Source: Bdellovibrionales bacterium
GTDB lineage: Bacteria; Myxococcota; XYA12-FULL-58-9; SYDY01
Assembly: GCA_005801425.1 (NCBI GenBank)
Contig: SYDY01000116.1
Span: 1 to 6,810, forward strand
DNA: 6,810 bases
Direction of reading: 5' to 3'
The position numbers and the translations under genes are program-made. Below, piece after piece: positions 6,122 through 6,810 of the stretch. The notes below the pieces were generated by a model. That model did no database searches. It saw only the letters and a list, made by a program, of their open reading frames with translations, and was not told the origin of the DNA. Positions within the stretch are counted from its first letter, which is position 1; each line of letters begins with the position of its first letter.

Positions 6122-6810
<689 letters not shown>

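Overview
The window looks like ordinary chromosomal sequence of a Gram-negative bacterium. It carries FtsH, TilS, ribosomal protein L32, a YceD-family protein, DprA, SelO, a tRNA-Val, a small polyhydroxyalkanoate-system protein, a predicted outer-membrane barrel and one protein I do not recognise. The FtsH N-terminus, with its second membrane span running into [15 protein letters not shown], and the PHA-system protein fit a proteobacterial lineage, perhaps deltaproteobacterial/Myxococcota-like. That placement is from memory of the families and is weak. No mobile element, CRISPR array, integrase or phage gene is visible.

Layout: two divergent blocks meet near 4750. The left block is all on the minus strand, read right to left: yceD (4747-4202), rpmF (4136-3954), dprA (3948-3121), tRNA-Val(UAC) (3130-3056), PHA-system protein (3031-2741), an unrecognised 360-aa protein (2648-1566), a predicted barrel (1459-848) and selO (822 to the left edge, cut). 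The right block is on the plus strand: tilS (4758-6104) and ftsH (6134 to the right edge, cut). No gene-free stretch exceeds about 110 bases. A promoter-like pair with a perfect TTGACA -35 at 4803-4776 probably drives yceD-rpmF and overlaps the first codons of tilS as annotated.

Functions: yceD-rpmF is a conserved ribosome-related pair and dprA (DNA uptake/recombination) follows it with only 5 bp between. The dprA stop codon lies inside the tRNA-Val gene, and the DprA protein ends without the usual C-terminal winged-helix domain. tilS (tRNA-Ile lysidine synthetase) and ftsH (membrane AAA+ protease) are a common bacterial pair. The stretch between the tRNA and selO holds the least explained genes. 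I see no convincing novel multi-gene system; the best leads are the dprA/tRNA overlap, the orphan 360-aa protein and the ambiguous tilS start.
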